Source: Massilia cavernae (GTDB lineage Bacteria > Pseudomonadota > Gammaproteobacteria > Burkholderiales > Burkholderiaceae_D). Taken from it: a DNA stretch of 64,000 bases. Below the pieces are notes generated by a model, which saw nothing but the letters and a program-made list of their open reading frames with translations, made no database searches and was not told the DNA's origin. Every line of letters begins with the position of its first letter. The first letter of the stretch is position 1. Shown in pieces: positions 61,467 through 64,000 of this stretch. Made by a program: the position numbers and the translations under genes. The stretch covers positions 1-64,000 of the forward strand of contig NZ_QYUP01000149.1 of the NCBI RefSeq assembly GCF_003590855.1, in the 5' to 3' direction.

Positions 61467-61500
61467 CTATCGAGGTGTCCGGGCAAATTAGACCACAGCA

Positions 61501-61902
61501 CCGTTCTTACTGCACGCATATTTCCCTAAAGGACGCGCTCAAGGCGCCCTAATATTTCAACGTTTCAAACAGTTCGGAGTTCGTGGCTATTTAATGGACG
61601 AACTGTTTCCTCACTTTACCGCGGCTTTCCCTGGCTATTCTCTCAAGTTGGCCAAGGCGGTACCTAAGGATGTACTCGCGGAAATTTTGGGGAAAGGTCA
61701 AGTAAAAGTTTTCCGATTTGTGAAATATCAAGCCTCTTCGGATATTTGCGACGCCGTCGCATTGATCGACCGGGACTCTGCTACGACTGAAGTAGAATAC
61801 GTAATTAAGGCCAAACGTAATGGCTACTTCGGATTGTTGGATCCGCTAAAAAAGGAATTCAACAAGCCCGTTCCTGATTTTAAGTCATATCGTTATACAT
61901 AA
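61501..61902 (+). pseudogene. 3' part of the gene split by IS3
   Basis: Continues the gene begun at 57640: FLLHAYFPKGRAQGALIFQR, then FKQFGVRGYLMDELFPHF, and ends PDFKSYRYT. The last five codons and stop lie inside the end of the Tn5-like element (from 61886), so the native C-terminus was also lost. A shorter frame from ATG 61594 is open and might be translated alone. No known domain recognised. Confidence 0.72.
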
Positions 61903-63376
61903 GTCAGCCGAGTCCTTCGCGCAGCGCGCGTAGCGTTTCGGCGGCGGTCATGACTTGATCCAGTCCGCGCCAAATCGTCTTTACTCCCGGTTCGCCGTCA
62001 CTCTTGCGACCGAGGAAGCCTCCCACCTGCGCGACAAGCCGGACGATTTCGTTGAGCGTGGGTGGAGCGGTCGGCATCTTCTTTTTTGTTAGCAGGTAAG
62101 CGCCCCGGATCTCGTCCGGATCGAAGAACAGCGCGGCATCGAGGTCGGGGCAGGTTCGGCCCAACCGCATCAGATTGGTGATACGCCAGGCAACAACCAT
62201 AAAGAGTGCGAGCGCGCGTTCAATCCGATCGATCGCCGACAGTTGCAATGCCTCTACCTCGCAACCATTTTTGAGGACATTGAAATAGATCTCGATTTCC
62301 CAGCGTGCCCGGTACCATTCGATCAGCTCGATAGCTTGCTCAACTGTCGATGCCTGGCGGTTGGTCAGCAAGCGCCATTCGACGGGCTTGACGCCTTTGG
62401 GCGCGCCGATCTCGCGCGCCACGATGCAGGTTGCGGTAATGCGTCCACCTTTGCCATCCGATATCTCGACTGCGCGGGACCAGACTTGCTGGCGAACGGT
62501 ACGCGCTTTCTGTTCGTCACGGGGACCCATCTTGAAGGTAATTTCTCCAACTGCCTCGCCCTTGGTCGTATAGGCCCACAACTTGTCGTCGCCGCCGTCG
62601 GGCAAGCAGCGATTGTGTTTGGCACGCACCAACCAATCGACAGGCGTTCCCAAGTCACGCGCGCGACGCATCATCGCTACCATGTCGGCTTCCCGGTCGG
62701 CCACGTACACCAACCGCGTGTCCGGCATCTCGGGCGCCATCTCCGCGAGGCGTTCATAGCCTTCGGGCCAGCGTGCGCTCTCACTTTGCCCAGGACGGAC
62801 CCCGTCCGCACCGCGTTGCTCTCGCGCCCACATATAGGCATCGAGCACTCCCAACGGTTCGCGTTCCGGCGTGACCGCATAGGTCGGATGAAGATACATG
62901 CCGCGCCGCGCTTCGTAGTTCAGCGGGCCAAGACCTTCGGTTTCCTGTCCGTTGAAATCAAGCTCGGTCGTGTCCTGAATACAGAGCACCACGCGATGCG
63001 CGCTCATGCGCTCCTGCGTCCGCGTCCAGTGCGGGGCAAGAATGCCCTCCCACGTGACATCGTCGTTGCCGAGGAACCGATAGGCCGCGCACGTCTCATT
63101 CCAGCTATCGCACGCCTGCGGGATGCTGGCCGTCGGCTTTGCCGAAAGTCGTTCCATCATTATTCTTGCCCTCTTGTCGAGGCGGGCATCCCCAAGGGCC
63201 AGTCCTGCAAACTCGTGATCCGTCCAGCGCTGCGCTACCTTGGTCAATGCGTCACCCAAAATGAAAGAGTAAACGCGATCTCGCCAAAGTTTACAAGACC
63301 CATCTGCAACTCATTGAAAGTTAACGATATTTCTAGCTAAGCTGGGAGCGGCTTCCGACTTGTGTATAACGATATG
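61886..63376 (-). mobile_element. Tn5/IS50-like element (IS4 family)
   Basis: Inverted ends of 19-22 bases, CATATCGTTATACATAAGT (left) and CATATCGTTATACACAAGT (right, reversed). TTATACACAAGT is identical to the core of the Tn5 outer end. 1491 bases with one intact transposase. The 9-base flanks (ATTTTAAGT and TGTTGAAGC) do not match, so no target duplication remains. Confidence 0.88.
61904..63259 (-). CDS. Tn5-like transposase (IS50 group)
   Basis: A 451-residue DDE transposase. N-terminal Tn5-type DNA-binding region (WTDHEFAGLALGDARLDKRA); catalytic Asp in LCIQDTTELDF and VYVADREADM; YREK motif in WYRARWEIEIYFNVLKNGCE with the Glu. Frame intact, normal length. The stop is 18 bases inside the left end. 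Confidence 0.94.
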   Translation of the reverse strand: MGDALTKVAQRWTDHEFAGLALGDARLDKRARIMMERLSAKPTASIPQACDSWNETCAAYRFLGNDDVTWEGILAPHWTRTQERMSAHRVVLCIQDTTELDFNGQETEGLGPLNYEARRGMYLHPTYAVTPEREPLGVLDAYMWAREQRGADGVRPGQSESARWPEGYERLAEMAPEMPDTRLVYVADREADMVAMMRRARDLGTPVDWLVRAKHNRCLPDGGDDKLWAYTTKGEAVGEITFKMGPRDEQKARTVRQQVWSRAVEISDGKGGRITATCIVAREIGAPKGVKPVEWRLLTNRQASTVEQAIELIEWYRARWEIEIYFNVLKNGCEVEALQLSAIDRIERALALFMVVAWRITNLMRLGRTCPDLDAALFFDPDEIRGAYLLTKKKMPTAPPTLNEIVRLVAQVGGFLGRKSDGEPGVKTIWRGLDQVMTAAETLRALREGLG

Positions 63377-63545
63377 TGTTGAAGCGGATCCACACTTTGA
63401 TAGAATTTGAAATAAGGTAACGGTAATTCTGAGGTTGGACTAGTTGCTTGACTCTTGCATTGGCCCTAAATCAGCAAATCCGCCACTTGGCGTGAACGTA
63501 GGAACAGGGCAGAGCGAAACAATTGGTGTCACCGTCTAGTCCACA

Positions 63546-63574
63546 AACAAAAGCCCGGTCACCCGGGCTTTCGT
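63546..63574. terminator. Bidirectional terminator
   Basis: AAAAGCCCGG and CCGGGCTTTCGTTTT surround TCAC, a stem of about 9 bp. It lies just past the stop of the minus-strand gene at 63576 and has T-rich flanks on both strands. Confidence 0.88.
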
Positions 63575-63575
63575 T

Positions 63576-64000
63576 TTAGTGGAAGTGCTCGCCGCCCTGC
63601 GGAGCATCCTCCGGCATCTCCGCATGCACCAACTCCCCGACGGGGTCGGCAAACAAGGGGGCGCCGCAGTCATCGCAGTACTCAACCACGAAGCGCTCGG
63701 TGTGCTTCTTGATGTGCGTGATTCCGCAATCGTTCAGGTGCGCCACGATCTCGTCGATCGGCCGCACGATTTCCCCAGTAGCGAGTGCCGAATGCGTTAG
63801 CCCTTCCAGCGGCGTGCCTTCCTCGTCTTCCTGGCCGTACAGCGGCCACACGATGCCGTAGATGACCTCCGCTTCCTGGCGCATCGTGAACGACACGCGG
63901 TATTCGTCGATCTGGCCGTCAGTGGTCTCTTCGCCGAAGCCTGCGATCACCGCGCGCAGGTCGGACGCTTCAACGCCCAGCGTATTGGTCAGGTAGTGCA
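63576..64000 (-). CDS. DUF2863-like protein, 5' end outside window
   Basis: The C-terminal 141 codons; the frame is open to the window edge (HYLTNTLGVEASDLRAVIAG), so the gene starts beyond it. EYRVSFTMRQEAEVIYGIVW and the zinc-like pair YCDDCGAPLFADPVGELVHA are as in DUF2863 proteins of Burkholderiales, whose function is unknown. Family assignment is from memory. Confidence 0.7.
   Translation of the reverse strand, partial: HYLTNTLGVEASDLRAVIAGFGEETTDGQIDEYRVSFTMRQEAEVIYGIVWPLYGQEDEEGTPLEGLTHSALATGEIVRPIDEIVAHLNDCGITHIKKHTERFVVEYCDDCGAPLFADPVGELVHAEMPEDAPQGGEHFH

Overview
The window looks like the chromosome of a GC-rich betaproteobacterium of the Oxalobacteraceae (Massilia/Duganella/Janthinobacterium group). 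The gene order rpsF-priB-rpsR-rplI-dnaB, the DUF2863-type gene at the right edge and the general protein flavour support this. The genus is an inference from family resemblance; no database was searched.

Layout. 1-10.1 kb: an accessory oxidation cluster, all on the + strand: RND exporter (cut by the window start), cytochrome P450, AraC regulator, zinc alcohol dehydrogenase, 2Fe-2S ferredoxin, ferredoxin reductase and a large MalT/AlkS-like LuxR regulator. Together they form a complete three-component bacterial P450 system with a follow-on alcohol dehydrogenase and its own regulators. A damaged IS66-type element (10.08-11.89 kb) joins it to the stump of a chemotaxis receptor gene and a broken cheW. 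12.3-31.2 kb: mostly core genes: the ribosomal protein/primosome operon, dnaB, DUF47-pit phosphate uptake, a VOC protein, a TPR-hydroxylase, an MBL hydrolase, phoH, bcp, alaA-hom, an XRE regulator, an MFS-PlsC fusion and a response regulator. This core holds a graveyard of fused gene fragments (20.9-21.8 kb) and a phoH gene whose 3' end is riddled with indels.

31.2-41.5 kb: a 10.2-kb integrative island in tRNA-Pro(GGG), bounded by perfect 46-bp direct repeats, with a P4-like integrase, an AlpA-type regulator, matching arm-type repeats at both ends, and a cargo of mostly unrecognised genes: a two-helix membrane protein, a zinc-ribbon protein, a TM-SHOCT protein, an exported protein and a hairpin-rich non-coding stretch. 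This is the best place in the window for an undescribed system, possibly anti-phage, but that function is not proven by the sequence.

41.6-56.2 kb: a glycosyltransferase/heptose-phosphatase operon; a PAS-AraC regulator facing a hydroxyproline-catabolism-like operon, with a fresh IS10-like insertion (9-bp target duplication) in the shared promoter region; two divergent low-complexity stress-type proteins; an M14 carboxypeptidase, a CYTH protein, a serine hydrolase and a membrane protein.

56.2-63.4 kb: an insertion-sequence cluster. An IS5 element is followed by an unrecognised gene split by an IS3 element, whose own transposase is split by a group II intron, whose own reverse transcriptase carries a one-base frameshift. 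All junctions can be read: removing the intron restores a 294-codon transposase, and removing the IS3 restores an open gene. A Tn5/IS50-like element then supplies that gene's stop codon. The window ends inside a DUF2863-like gene.
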